Assembly (NCBI RefSeq): GCF_004006395.2
Contig: NZ_CP029758.2
Coordinates: 124,001-188,000, forward strand
Direction of reading: 5' to 3'
Length of the DNA: 64,000 bases
Source: Clostridium sp. AWRP
GTDB taxonomy: Bacteria > Bacillota > Clostridia > Clostridiales > Clostridiaceae
Within the stretch, counting starts at the first letter, position 1; each line of letters opens with the position of its first letter. Of the stretch, positions 1-7,799 are shown piece after piece. Position numbers and translations under genes: made by a program. The notes under the pieces were generated by a model that was given only the letters and a program-made list of their open reading frames with translations, ran no database searches and was not told the DNA's origin.

Positions 1-111
1 ATTTTTTAAAATCTCGATTTTTTCTTTGATTTTTTCAGGCTTCTCTGCACTTGCCGGAGATACAAGGCCTATAGTATCTCCTTTTTTTAATCTTTTCCCA
101 ATCAAAATCAT
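1..111 (-). CDS. LD-carboxypeptidase (peptidase S66) family, N-terminal part only
   Basis: Only the first 37 codons lie in the window; the gene continues past base 1. The peptide contains LKKGDTIGLVSPAS, the usual opening of S66 LD-carboxypeptidases (LdcA/MccF family), which trim tetrapeptide stems in peptidoglycan recycling or cleave microcin-like substrates. The ATG at 111 follows an AGGATG-like ribosome site. It starts 12 bases after the end of corA on the same strand, so the two are probably co-transcribed. The family call rests on the N-terminal motif alone; the catalytic Ser-Glu-His residues lie outside the window. Confidence 0.72.
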   Translation of the reverse strand, partial: MILIGKRLKKGDTIGLVSPASAEKPEKIKEKIEILKN

Positions 112-123
112 CACATCCTAAAA

Positions 124-1065
124 TTAAAATAAGTTTTTTTTCTTTAAAAATAATATACACACTAGGCAAATTAAAGCTGTTATTACATATACCATCCAGA
201 AGCCATTTGGAGATTTGGCAAAGGGTATTCCGTTTAAATTCATGCCAAAAGAACCAAATATTATATTTGGAATTGCCATGACTATGGTTACTGAAGCTAG
301 GAGTTTCATGACTATGTTTAAGTTATTTGATATAACTGAGGCAAATGCGTCCATAGTTCCTGTTAAAATATTGCTATATATGTTTGTCATTTCTATAGCT
401 TGTTTATTTTCAATTATAACGTCTTCTAGAATATCTTGATCTTCAGGATACTTCTGTAAAAGTTCTAACTTTAGCATTTTTTCTAAAGTAATTTCGTTAG
501 CTTTTAAGGAGGTTGAAAAGTAAACAAGAGATTTTTCCAAAGATAAAAGTTGAATAAACTCTTTATTTTTCATGGATTTATGAAGTCTTTGCTCAATCAT
601 TACGCTTTTTTTGTCTATTTGTCTTAAATAGAGCAGGTAATAGCTTGCTATTCTATAAAGTATTTGTAAAATAAATCTAGAACGTTTAAATGTGAAAAAG
701 GATTTAACTTTACCATCTATAAAATCAGTAAGAATTTTGCTGTTTTTTAAACAGACTGTAATTAAAGTAGATTCTGTATGAATTATAGCTAATGGATAAG
801 AATCATAAGTTAAAGAGTTAACTTCCATTTCTGTAAAAGGAATATCAACTATTACTAGTAGATTATTATCTTCAGTATCTATACGTGACGTTTCTTCTTC
901 ATCTAGAGCAGCTTTTAAAAAGTCCATTGGAACACCAGATTTCTTTGATATTAAAAGTAAATCTTCATCTGAAGGTGCTACAACGTTAATCCAGCAGCCA
1001 TGTTCTATGGTATCTACAGATTGTATATTATTTGATTCATCTATGGTTTTGTAAATTGAAATCAT
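124..1065 (-). CDS. corA: CorA-family magnesium/divalent cation transporter
   Basis: A 313-residue protein of the usual CorA length. A long cytoplasmic N-terminal domain is followed by two C-terminal membrane segments. The family signature GMN (in FGSFGMNLNG, about 40 residues before the end) stands at the end of the first segment, and the protein ends in a basic KKKN tail. CorA pentamers carry Mg2+ and sometimes Co2+ or Ni2+ across the membrane. The ATG at 1065 has a perfect AGGAGG six bases upstream. It reads away from the yaa cluster and leads into the LD-carboxypeptidase gene. The metal actually transported cannot be told from sequence. Confidence 0.93.
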   Translation of the reverse strand: MISIYKTIDESNNIQSVDTIEHGCWINVVAPSDEDLLLISKKSGVPMDFLKAALDEEETSRIDTEDNNLLVIVDIPFTEMEVNSLTYDSYPLAIIHTESTLITVCLKNSKILTDFIDGKVKSFFTFKRSRFILQILYRIASYYLLYLRQIDKKSVMIEQRLHKSMKNKEFIQLLSLEKSLVYFSTSLKANEITLEKMLKLELLQKYPEDQDILEDVIIENKQAIEMTNIYSNILTGTMDAFASVISNNLNIVMKLLASVTIVMAIPNIIFGSFGMNLNGIPFAKSPNGFWMVYVITALICLVCILFLKKKNLF

Positions 1066-1370
1066 GTAATGCCTCCTTGTAAGAATTAGCAGTGTATCTT
1101 AGTTAGTTCCTTTATATACTATATTTATATTATATCTTATGAAAACATACTTTTGAATATAGCATTATAAAATATAAATATAAATAACTACTATTTAAAT
1201 TTATTTATGTGGACAAAATAAGTTTATGGTTAAAACTGAATAGTATATATTATAGAATATAAAACTGAAAAAGAGTTTTTCAAATTGAATATTTTATGTA
1301 TTAAGGGTAAAAATTTAAATAACAAAAGTAATAGTATTAATTTTTAAGTAGTGCTGCTAGGAGGATGTAG
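1066..1370. other. Divergent intergenic region between corA and gin
   Basis: About 305 bases of AT-rich DNA separate two divergent genes, so it should hold both promoters. I found no convincing -35/-10 pair, operator, RNA structure or small ORF apart from the two ribosome-binding sites at the edges. Confidence 0.5.
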
Positions 1371-1583
1371 ATGAAAAAAAAATATTGTATCATATGTGGA
1401 AAACCTTTAAGTGATGGTATAATAATATATGGTAGAGGAATATGTAAAAATTGTGAAGAAAGACTAATAAAATTGGAAAATGATTTAGATTTTTACGAAT
1501 ACTACAAAGAAAGAATAAGTAAAACTATAGCACGTTTTATTATAAGAGGAGAGATAACTCATTGTCAGAATTACCACTTTTAG
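1371..1583 (+). CDS. csfB: Gin/CsfB-type anti-sigma factor (inhibitor of sigma-G)
   Basis: A 70-residue protein with a zinc-binding four-cysteine core, C6-x2-C9 and C25-x2-C28, followed by a charged helix. This matches the Gin/CsfB family, which in Bacillus is made in the forespore and blocks premature sigma-G activity. Position supports the call: csfB opens the yaa cluster in Bacillus, upstream of yaaO and tmk, exactly as here. The ATG is preceded by AGGAGG. The reading frame overlaps the next gene by 22 bases, suggesting translational coupling. The target is inferred from homology and location. Confidence 0.82.
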   Translation: MKKKYCIICGKPLSDGIIIYGRGICKNCEERLIKLENDLDFYEYYKERISKTIARFIIRGEITHCQNYHF

Positions 1584-3010
1584 AAGGAGTTTTAAAATAC
1601 ATTAAGGAAAATAATATATCATTTTGTATGCCAGGTCATAAAAATGGAAGAGGTTTTTATAATACTTCAATAGGAAGAGAATTTATATCTAATATTTTAA
1701 AATTTGATATTACTGAAGTAGATGGTGTAGATAATCTTCATAATCAAAAAAGTATAATATTAGATGCAAGTAAGCGTCTTTCAAAGCTTTATGGAAGTAA
1801 AAAGTCTTATTTTTTAGTTAATGGAAGTACATCTGGAAATATGATAATGTTGTTTAGTAGTTTTAATGAGGGGGATAAAATTTTAGTAGAAAGAAATTGC
1901 CATACCTCTATACTAAATGGAATAATTATGAGGAAGTTGATTCCTATATATTTAGAAAATATTATAAGTGAAAAAATAAATGCTCCTATTTGCATAAATT
2001 TGGGGCATTTTTTACAAGCACTAAAGAGAAATAAGGATATAAAAGGGGTAGTAGTTACATATCCCAATTATTATGGAATATGCAGCAATCTCAAGTTTAT
2101 AATAAAGGAGGCAAGAAAGCTTAACATAAAAGTATTAGTTGATTGTGCTCATGGAGCACATTTTGGTGTTAACAAAAATTTACCGGAAAGTGCAGTAACA
2201 CTTGGTGCAGACATGGTAGTTACTAGTTCGCATAAAACGCTGCCTAGTTTAACTCAAACTGCTTATTTACACGTAAATAATGAGAAATATATAAATAAAG
2301 TAGACTTTTATTATAATGCGTTTTTAAGTACAAGTCCTTCATACATAGCACTTTGTTCTATGGACTATGCTCGATTTTACCTTGAGGAGTATGGCAGCAG
2401 TGATTACGAAAAACTTATAGAGATAGCTGAATTCTATAGAGATAAGATAAACTCTATAAGAGGATTGCAGGTAATTGGCAGAAAGGATATAATACAATTT
2501 AATTCTAAAGAAAGAGAGGCAGTACCAAGTGCAGCAGATATAGATTTAACAAGATATACTATAAATCTAGAACCAGGATACAGCGGCAATTTACTTTTAA
2601 ATTATTTAAGAAAACTAAACATACAGTGTGAAATGAGTGACAATTCTAATTTAGTATTGATTTTTTCTCCATTTAATGAAAAAGAGGAGTTTGAAAGATT
2701 GTATACTGTATTAAAGAATTGTGATTTAGAAAAAATTAAATGTAAAAAAGCAAATAGGATGGAATATGGAATACCTCAATCCAAAATGATTCCATTTCAA
2801 GTTATAGATGTAGAAAAAGAAATGGTAGATTTAGATGATTCCTGTGGAAGGATAAGCGGAGCAAGTGTGATACCATATCCACCAGGAGTTCCCATATTAG
2901 CTATAGGAGAACTGATAGATAAAAATGTCATTCAAGTTATTAAATATTATATAAAAAATGGTGTGGATTTAATTGGAATAAAAGACAATAAAATAAAAGT
3001 TGTAAAATGA
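1562..3010 (+). CDS. yaaO: YaaO-like Orn/Lys/Arg decarboxylase-family PLP enzyme
   Basis: A 482-residue fold-type I PLP protein of the group III decarboxylase family. The N-terminal CMPGHK motif (22-27), an LVNGSTSGN phosphate-binding loop (85-93), DCAHGAHFG (194-202) and SSHKTLPS with the expected Schiff-base lysine at K225 are all visible. Family members decarboxylate arginine, lysine or ornithine; Bacillus YaaO itself has no firmly known substrate. It lacks the large response-regulator-like wing domain of enterobacterial enzymes. The start is TTG at 1562, eight bases after AGAGGAG, inside the end of csfB. Its stop overlaps an ATG upstream of tmk. Confidence 0.85.
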   Translation: MSELPLLEGVLKYIKENNISFCMPGHKNGRGFYNTSIGREFISNILKFDITEVDGVDNLHNQKSIILDASKRLSKLYGSKKSYFLVNGSTSGNMIMLFSSFNEGDKILVERNCHTSILNGIIMRKLIPIYLENIISEKINAPICINLGHFLQALKRNKDIKGVVVTYPNYYGICSNLKFIIKEARKLNIKVLVDCAHGAHFGVNKNLPESAVTLGADMVVTSSHKTLPSLTQTAYLHVNNEKYINKVDFYYNAFLSTSPSYIALCSMDYARFYLEEYGSSDYEKLIEIAEFYRDKINSIRGLQVIGRKDIIQFNSKEREAVPSAADIDLTRYTINLEPGYSGNLLLNYLRKLNIQCEMSDNSNLVLIFSPFNEKEEFERLYTVLKNCDLEKIKCKKANRMEYGIPQSKMIPFQVIDVEKEMVDLDDSCGRISGASVIPYPPGVPILAIGELIDKNVIQVIKYYIKNGVDLIGIKDNKIKVVK

Positions 3011-3027
3011 ATTTTGGAGGAAAGCAA

Positions 3028-3711
3028 ATGAGTTTACAAAAAGGAAAACTTATAGTCATAGAAGGATGTGACGGCAGCGGAAAAGCTACACAGACAGAAA
3101 AACTTTATAAAAGGCTTTTAAATGAAAATTATAATTTAGAAAAAATAGAATATCCTAATTATAATAGTGAATCTTCAGCTTTAGTAAGAATGTATTTAAA
3201 CGGAGATTTTGGCAAAAAACCTGAAGATGTAAGTGCATATGCAGCATCAACATTTTATGCAGTAGATAGATATGCATCTTATAAGATGGAGTGGAAAAAG
3301 TTTTATGAAAATGGTGGGATAATACTTGCAGATAGATATACGACAGCTAATATGATACATCAAGCTTCTAAAATTGATGATTTAGAAGAAAAAAATAAGT
3401 TTTTAAAATGGCTCTGGAATTTTGAATTTGATATATTGGGACTTCCTATACCAGATTGTGTTATATTTTTGGATATGCCTCCTGAATATAGTAAAAAACT
3501 TATGGCTAAGAGAAATAATAAATTTACGGGTAATGTAGAAAAGGACATACATGAGAGAGATTATGAGTATTTGATTAATTCTTATAAAAATGCCATACAT
3601 ATTGTAGATAAATATGATTGGAATAAAATTTCATGTATAGAAGGTAGTGAAATAAAGACCGTGAATAAAATCCACGAAGATATATATGATTTGATAAAAA
3701 GAATACTATAG
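3028..3711 (+). CDS. tmk: Thymidylate (dTMP) kinase
   Basis: Phosphorylates dTMP to dTDP for DNA synthesis. The P-loop GCDGSGKAT starts at residue 13, a DRY motif (ADRYTTA) follows in the middle, and a lid-like KRNNK segment lies near residue 160. I place the start at ATG 3028 because GGAGG lies seven bases before it; an in-frame ATG at 3007 overlaps the yaaO stop and has no ribosome site. This gives 227 residues, slightly longer than the Bacillus enzyme. The order yaaO-tmk-yaaQ is the conserved one. Confidence 0.93.
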   Translation: MSLQKGKLIVIEGCDGSGKATQTEKLYKRLLNENYNLEKIEYPNYNSESSALVRMYLNGDFGKKPEDVSAYAASTFYAVDRYASYKMEWKKFYENGGIILADRYTTANMIHQASKIDDLEEKNKFLKWLWNFEFDILGLPIPDCVIFLDMPPEYSKKLMAKRNNKFTGNVEKDIHERDYEYLINSYKNAIHIVDKYDWNKISCIEGSEIKTVNKIHEDIYDLIKRIL

Positions 3712-3843
3712 TAAAAAGTTAATGTATTAATTACCTAAGTTTCAGTTATATGAGATAATAAGTACTTATGGTATAATAAATATAAGCTAATTTGAGAAAT
3801 TTAGGCAATTGTTTGTAAAATAAATTACAAGAGGTGATGTTTT

Positions 3844-4173
3844 ATGAAATTAATTATAGCCATTGTTCAGGATGATGATGCTGCGGATCTCTTGGAAATT
3901 TTAACAGAAGGTGGATTTAGGGTTACTAAACTTGCAACTACAGGTGGATTTTTAAGAGCTGGTAATACAACTTTGCTTATAGGAGTGGAAGAAGAAGATG
4001 TTGATGAAGTAATAGCTCATATAGAAGATGTATGTAAAACAAGAAATCAAATTATAACAGCTCCTTCATCTGAAGCAAGTTCTACAGGGATATATATGCC
4101 TTATCCTGTTGAGGTAGAAGTTGGAGGAGCAAATATATTTGTAGTAGATGTAGATAAGTTTGTAAAGATTTAA
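3844..4173 (+). CDS. darA: DarA (YaaQ/PstA) PII-like cyclic-di-AMP receptor protein
   Basis: A 109-residue PII-like protein of the exact family length. The N-terminal MKLIIAIVQ strand, the TTGGFLRAGNTTL loop region and the acidic EEEDVDEVI segment are typical of DarA, which binds cyclic di-AMP as a trimer. What it controls downstream is unclear in the family. A strong GAGGTGAT ribosome site precedes the ATG. It starts 132 bases after tmk, and holB follows after 16 bases. In Bacillus a yaaR gene stands between yaaQ and holB; it is absent here. Confidence 0.92.
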   Translation: MKLIIAIVQDDDAADLLEILTEGGFRVTKLATTGGFLRAGNTTLLIGVEEEDVDEVIAHIEDVCKTRNQIITAPSSEASSTGIYMPYPVEVEVGGANIFVVDVDKFVKI

Positions 4174-4189
4174 TAGGAGGTATACTGAG

Positions 4190-5134
4190 TTGGAATTTTG
4201 CAATATAATAGGGCATGAGAATATAAAACTCCAGATAAAAAATTCTATAGCTTCCAATAGATTTTCTCATGCCCATATTTTTGTAGGAGAAGATGGGATA
4301 GGTAAAAGTCTTCTTGCTAAAGAAATAGCTTTAGATATATTGGGGAAAAAGCAAATGAAGCAGTATGTAGATATAATTGAATTTAAAATGGCAAAAGGTA
4401 AAAAATCCGTTGGAATAGAAGAAGTAAAAAATATAATAGAAGAAATGAATAAAAAACCTTATGAGGGTGACAAAAAAGTAGTAATACTATATAATTCTGA
4501 TAAAATGACAGAAGCAGCTCAAAATGCATTATTAAAAACTATAGAGGAACCTCCCAGTGGAAGTTTTATGTTACTTTTATGTGAAAAGCTAGATGGAATA
4601 TTGGATACCATAAAGTCTAGATGTCAAGTATATAAACTTAATAGGTTAAGGCAAAAAGAAATGGAGATTTTTTTAAATGCCAAATTTCCTAACTTATCTA
4701 CTGAAGAATTGAGATCTGTCTTAGCATTTAGTGATGGAATACCAGGAAGAGCAGAAAAATTTATTTCAGATATATCTTTAAGTGAAATGAGAAATATAAT
4801 TTTAAATATATTTAAAGAATTATGCCATGAGAATTTTAGTTCCTGTTTAAAACTTTCAAATTGTATATCTAAAGACAAGTATGAATGGCAGGAAGTACTA
4901 ACTTGTATTTTGTCATATATAAGAGATGTACTTGTATACAAAGAAACAGGTAATAGAAAATTTATTATAAACATTGATAAATTTGAGGATATAAAGACTA
5001 TAGGAGAAATGTTTTCATTTAATAAGTTGAATGATATTATTAATATAGTAAAGGATGCTAGAGAAAAATTAGAAAGCAATGTAAATAGAACTTTAGTTTT
5101 TAATTCTATGTTGGTGAAAATGCAGGAGGTATAA
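4190..5134 (+). CDS. holB: DNA polymerase III delta' subunit (clamp loader)
   Basis: A 314-residue AAA+ clamp-loader subunit. The Walker A-like GEDGIGKS stands near residues 33-40, a KMTEAAQNALLKTIEEPP sensor region in the middle, and SRCQVYKL (delta'/gamma SRC motif) soon after. The protein works with the delta and tau subunits to load the beta clamp at the replication fork. The start is TTG at 4190, nine bases after AGGAGG. The zinc-binding cysteines found in DnaX-type subunits are not evident. It is four bases from ricT, so the two are surely co-transcribed. Confidence 0.93.
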   Translation: MEFCNIIGHENIKLQIKNSIASNRFSHAHIFVGEDGIGKSLLAKEIALDILGKKQMKQYVDIIEFKMAKGKKSVGIEEVKNIIEEMNKKPYEGDKKVVILYNSDKMTEAAQNALLKTIEEPPSGSFMLLLCEKLDGILDTIKSRCQVYKLNRLRQKEMEIFLNAKFPNLSTEELRSVLAFSDGIPGRAEKFISDISLSEMRNIILNIFKELCHENFSSCLKLSNCISKDKYEWQEVLTCILSYIRDVLVYKETGNRKFIINIDKFEDIKTIGEMFSFNKLNDIINIVKDAREKLESNVNRTLVFNSMLVKMQEV

Positions 5135-5138
5135 AAAT

Positions 5139-6044
5139 ATGGTAACAGTTATAGGAGTACGTTTTAAAAAGGCCGGTAAAATATATTATTTTTCACCAGG
5201 TAATTTAAATATAAAAAGAGAAAATAGTGTAATAGTAGAAACAGCAAGGGGAATAGAATTTGGTGAGTGTGTCATAGAACCAAAAGATATAAGAGAGAGT
5301 GATATAGTTTCACCGCTTAAAAGTGTTTTAAGAATAGCTACGGAAGAAGATATACAAAAATATAATGAAAATAAAGAAAAAGAAAAAAAGGCTTTTGATA
5401 TATGTATTGAAAAAATACAACAACATGAATTAAATATGAAGCTTATAGATGTAGAATATACTTTTGACAATAATAAGGTTATATTCTATTTTATAGCTGA
5501 CGGACGAGTAGATTTTAGAGAATTAGTAAAGGATCTTGCATCCATATTTAGAACAAGAATAGAGCTTAGACAGATAGGAGTAAGAGATGAGGCAAAAATG
5601 ATAGGGGGTCTGGGACCTTGCGGCAGAGCTATGTGTTGTTCTACATTTTTGGGAGATTTTGTGCCCGTTTCCATAAAAATGGCAAAAGAACAAAATTTAT
5701 CATTGAATCCTACTAAAATATCAGGAATATGTGGAAGACTTATGTGCTGTTTGAATTATGAACAAGATACTTATGAAAAAATAAGACAGAAGTTGCCTAA
5801 GATAGGGTCTGTAGTTAGTACACCTGAAGGAAAGGGAGAAGTTATAGATAATTCTGTAGTAAAGGAAAGTATTAAAATAAAGATAAAAGTTGAAGATGGT
5901 GATGATATAGTAGAAGAAGTGCCTATAAGTGGAGTTAAAGTAATTTCGGGAGGATTTGAAGGTAGTATAAATGAAAATGAGATAAAAATTGATGAAGAAA
6001 CAGAAGATGCAGATATGATCAAACAATTGTTTAAGGAGGATTAA
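5139..6044 (+). CDS. ricT: RicT (YaaT) PSP1-domain protein
   Basis: A 301-residue PSP1-domain protein. Two cysteine motifs, GPCGRAMCC (C161, C166, C167) and GICGRLMCC (C198, C203, C204), are the signature of RicT. In Bacillus RicT joins RicA and RicF in an Fe-S-containing complex that stimulates RNase Y-dependent mRNA processing and affects sporulation and competence. An ATG behind GGAGG starts the gene. An acidic C-terminal tail of about 40 residues follows the conserved core. In Bacillus yabA comes next; here an HMA-like gene follows after 11 bases. Confidence 0.93.
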   Translation: MVTVIGVRFKKAGKIYYFSPGNLNIKRENSVIVETARGIEFGECVIEPKDIRESDIVSPLKSVLRIATEEDIQKYNENKEKEKKAFDICIEKIQQHELNMKLIDVEYTFDNNKVIFYFIADGRVDFRELVKDLASIFRTRIELRQIGVRDEAKMIGGLGPCGRAMCCSTFLGDFVPVSIKMAKEQNLSLNPTKISGICGRLMCCLNYEQDTYEKIRQKLPKIGSVVSTPEGKGEVIDNSVVKESIKIKIKVEDGDDIVEEVPISGVKVISGGFEGSINENEIKIDEETEDADMIKQLFKED

Positions 6045-6055
6045 GGAGGTAACAT

Positions 6056-6259
6056 ATGAAATCGGTATTTAAAATTCCTAATATACGTACTTCTGAGGAT
6101 GTTAATAAAATAAGAAAGGTTATTTCCAGTAGTGAAGGGGTAATAGCCTGCCAAATAAACAAAGAAAAAGGAAAAGTAAGCATAGTATATGATAATTATT
6201 TTATAACAGAGAGTAAAATTATCCAGTGTATAGAAGATTTAGGTTATGCAGTATTATAA
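6056..6259 (+). CDS. Small HMA-like (ferredoxin-fold) protein lacking the metal CxxC motif
   Basis: A 67-residue protein with the beta-alpha-beta pattern of heavy-metal-associated domains, including a C-terminal ESKIIQCIEDLGYAV like that of copper chaperones. The metal loop, normally CxxC near residue 10, reads NIRTSEDV instead, so copper binding by the usual route is unlikely. The ATG has AAGGAGG upstream. It lies 11 bases after ricT and is probably the last gene of the darA-holB-ricT operon. Its stop codon overlaps the left end of a 161-bp repeat by one base. The function is unknown. Confidence 0.72.
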   Translation: MKSVFKIPNIRTSEDVNKIRKVISSSEGVIACQINKEKGKVSIVYDNYFITESKIIQCIEDLGYAVL

Positions 6260-6419
6260 GGTATTTTCAAAGAAATAGCTAGTCAGTATGCTAATCTATT
6301 TTTTATCATACTGCGTCGGTATAACCCTTAGATAGGATTTACTATCTGCGGAACCTGGCTCCTTATCTGATAAAAAATATTTGCCACATCTTTGACTTGT
6401 TATTTTCTTTCAAATGCCT
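6259..6419. repeat. 161-bp inverted-repeat element, copy A1
   Basis: This stretch matches 31135-31295 over its whole 161-base length with scattered differences. Both ends are near-perfect inverted repeats of about 27 bases starting AGG(T/C)ATTT, and the complementarity continues inward to TATTTTTTATCA, giving arms of about 50 bases. The centre holds a second hairpin, GATAG-GATTTA-CTATC. No ORF is present, so a MITE-like non-autonomous element or structured RNA repeat is likely. It begins at the last base of the preceding gene's stop codon. Confidence 0.88.
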
Positions 6420-6504
6420 AAAATTATCTTTTAAAATTACAACAAATGTGATAAAATACAGTGGATGAAAACATTATCTAAAAATTAAGGAGGTGTTACA
6501 TAAG

Positions 6505-6678
6505 ATGGCATATAAAATTACAGAGGATTGTGTAAGTTGTGGTTCATGTGCTTCAGAATGTCCAGCTGATGCTATAAGCCAAGGAGATACTCAATTTGTA
6601 ATAGATCCAGAAAAATGTATAGAATGTGGAAACTGTGCTAATGTTTGTCCAGTAGGAGCACCAGTTGAAGAAAACTAA
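6505..6678 (+). CDS. 2[4Fe-4S] clostridial-type ferredoxin
   Basis: A 57-residue ferredoxin with two classical cluster motifs, CVSCGSCASECP and CIECGNCANVCP, separated by the usual loop. It is a low-potential one-electron carrier of the kind used by pyruvate:ferredoxin oxidoreductase and hydrogenase. I place the start at ATG 6505, ten bases after AAGGAGG; an upstream GTG at 6493 overlaps the ribosome site. A strong terminator follows at 6688-6710, so it is probably a single-gene unit. It sits between the HMA-like gene and motA, where Bacillus has yabA. Confidence 0.95.
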   Translation: MAYKITEDCVSCGSCASECPADAISQGDTQFVIDPEKCIECGNCANVCPVGAPVEEN

Positions 6679-6687
6679 TTGTTAGGA

Positions 6688-6710
6688 GGTCACCATAAGG
6701 TGGCCTTTTT
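6688..6710 (+). terminator. Rho-independent terminator after ferredoxin
   Basis: Stem GGTCACC / GGTGGCC with an ATAA loop, one G-U pair, followed by five T residues, ten bases after the ferredoxin stop. Confidence 0.88.
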
Positions 6711-6713
6711 AAT

Positions 6714-6897
6714 TTATCCGATGACTACCTGCTCTAATACTCCCACGCACTCTGTGAAAGCGACTGTCACCAAATCAAAGAATTTGGGACATCTGCTTTT
6801 CTCCAAGTGGGAGTAAAGAGCAGATACGTCCCTGGATAACGATTTCTTGGCATCAGGTGGAGTCAAAACTCCATCTGATGCCAAGAACTTTGTTTAT
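6714..6897 (+). repeat. Multi-hairpin intergenic repeat, copy B1 (full length)
   Basis: The fullest copy of a repeat also found at 15691-15767, 18677-18772 and, inverted, 49171-49354. It opens with TTATCCGAT and ends AAGAACTTTGTTTA. A first stem pairs 6729-6746 (CTGCTCTAATACTCCCAC) with 6807-6823 (GTGGGAGTAAAGAGCAG). A second, nearly perfect 17-base stem with a four-base loop pairs 6847-6863 with 6868-6884 (TTGGCATC.../...GATGCCAA). No coding capacity is visible. It fills the gap between the ferredoxin terminator and the motA promoter region. Confidence 0.88.
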
Positions 6898-6916
6898 ATA
6901 AATATCAAATTCTGTA

Positions 6917-6943
6917 TAAAGAGTAAGTTATTTTACACGAATA
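6917..6943 (+). promoter_or_regulatory. Possible sigma-D-type promoter for motAB
   Basis: TAAA at 6917-6920 is followed after 15 bases by CACGAATA, which shares the CGA core of the sigma-D (FliA-type) -10 element GCCGATAA. The gene served, motA, is a normal sigma-D target. The match is weak, so this is only a candidate. Confidence 0.35.
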
Positions 6944-7004
6944 ATTAATATAGATAGGAGATTAAATAAATTATAGTCAGAAAATGTACTAGATGGAGGT
7001 AAAA

Positions 7005-7799
7005 ATGGATATATCTGTTATGATATTTACGATATTTGGAATTGCTGCAGTAACAGCTGGTTTTGTAATGGATGGTGGAAACCCTACGGCGCTTTTTGGT
7101 GGTGCAGCAGCAGTAATAGTTTTTGGTGGAACGTTTGGAGCTGTAGCTTTATCATTCCCATTAGACGTATTAAAAAGAGTACCTAAAATATTTAAAGTGA
7201 TTTTTAATCCTAGAAAAACAAGTTTAGTTGATTTAATTTTATATTTTAAAGATGTATCCTATAAAACTAGAAAAAATGGTTTGTTAAGTTTGGAAGGTGA
7301 AATATCCAATGACCCTAATTTGGATCCTTTTATAAAAAAAGGCCTTCAGCTTGTAGTAGATGGAGTAGATCCTCAAGCTGTAAGAGATATACTAGAATTG
7401 GAGCTTGAATCCACATCTGAGAGACATAAGCAAGGGGCAAGTGTATTTGAAAGTGCAGGAGGATATGGACCTACTATGGGTATTATAGGTACTGTTATGG
7501 GAATGGTTCATATTTTAGGTAGCCTTACAGATACAGCTAGTTTAGGAGGTAAAATAGGAAGTGCATTTTTGGCCACATTATATGGTATAGGATCTGCAAA
7601 TTTATTATGGCTTCCATTAGGTAATAGACTAAAGCAGCAAGATGAAAAGGAAGTTAAGGAAAAAACGCTTATAATAGAAGCAATATTATATATTCAAGAA
7701 GGTATAAATCCAAATACCATAGCAGAAAAGTTAAAAGGATTTTTGAACAAGCAGGAATTGGCAAAATATGAAGGAATGGATGGTAAGGCTGCATTATGA
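7005..7799 (+). CDS. motA: Flagellar motor stator protein MotA
   Basis: The proton-channel stator subunit that pushes on the flagellar rotor. It has about 264 residues with four membrane segments; the GGYGPTMGIIGTVMGMVHIL segment and the following SAFLATLYGI are hallmark MotA/ExbB/TolQ channel sequence. I place the start at ATG 7005 because GGAGG lies just upstream; an in-frame ATG at 6993 would overlap that site. It overlaps motB by four bases (ATGA), so translation is coupled. No other flagellar gene is in the window. Confidence 0.95.
   Translation: MDISVMIFTIFGIAAVTAGFVMDGGNPTALFGGAAAVIVFGGTFGAVALSFPLDVLKRVPKIFKVIFNPRKTSLVDLILYFKDVSYKTRKNGLLSLEGEISNDPNLDPFIKKGLQLVVDGVDPQAVRDILELELESTSERHKQGASVFESAGGYGPTMGIIGTVMGMVHILGSLTDTASLGGKIGSAFLATLYGIGSANLLWLPLGNRLKQQDEKEVKEKTLIIEAILYIQEGINPNTIAEKLKGFLNKQELAKYEGMDGKAAL

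Noticed and set aside
6056..6259. Copper chaperone (CopZ)
   Set aside because: The CxxC metal site is absent and no copper ATPase or regulator is adjacent.
6917..6943. A confident sigma-D promoter for motAB
   Set aside because: Only TAAA and the CGA core match; it is listed as a low-confidence candidate.
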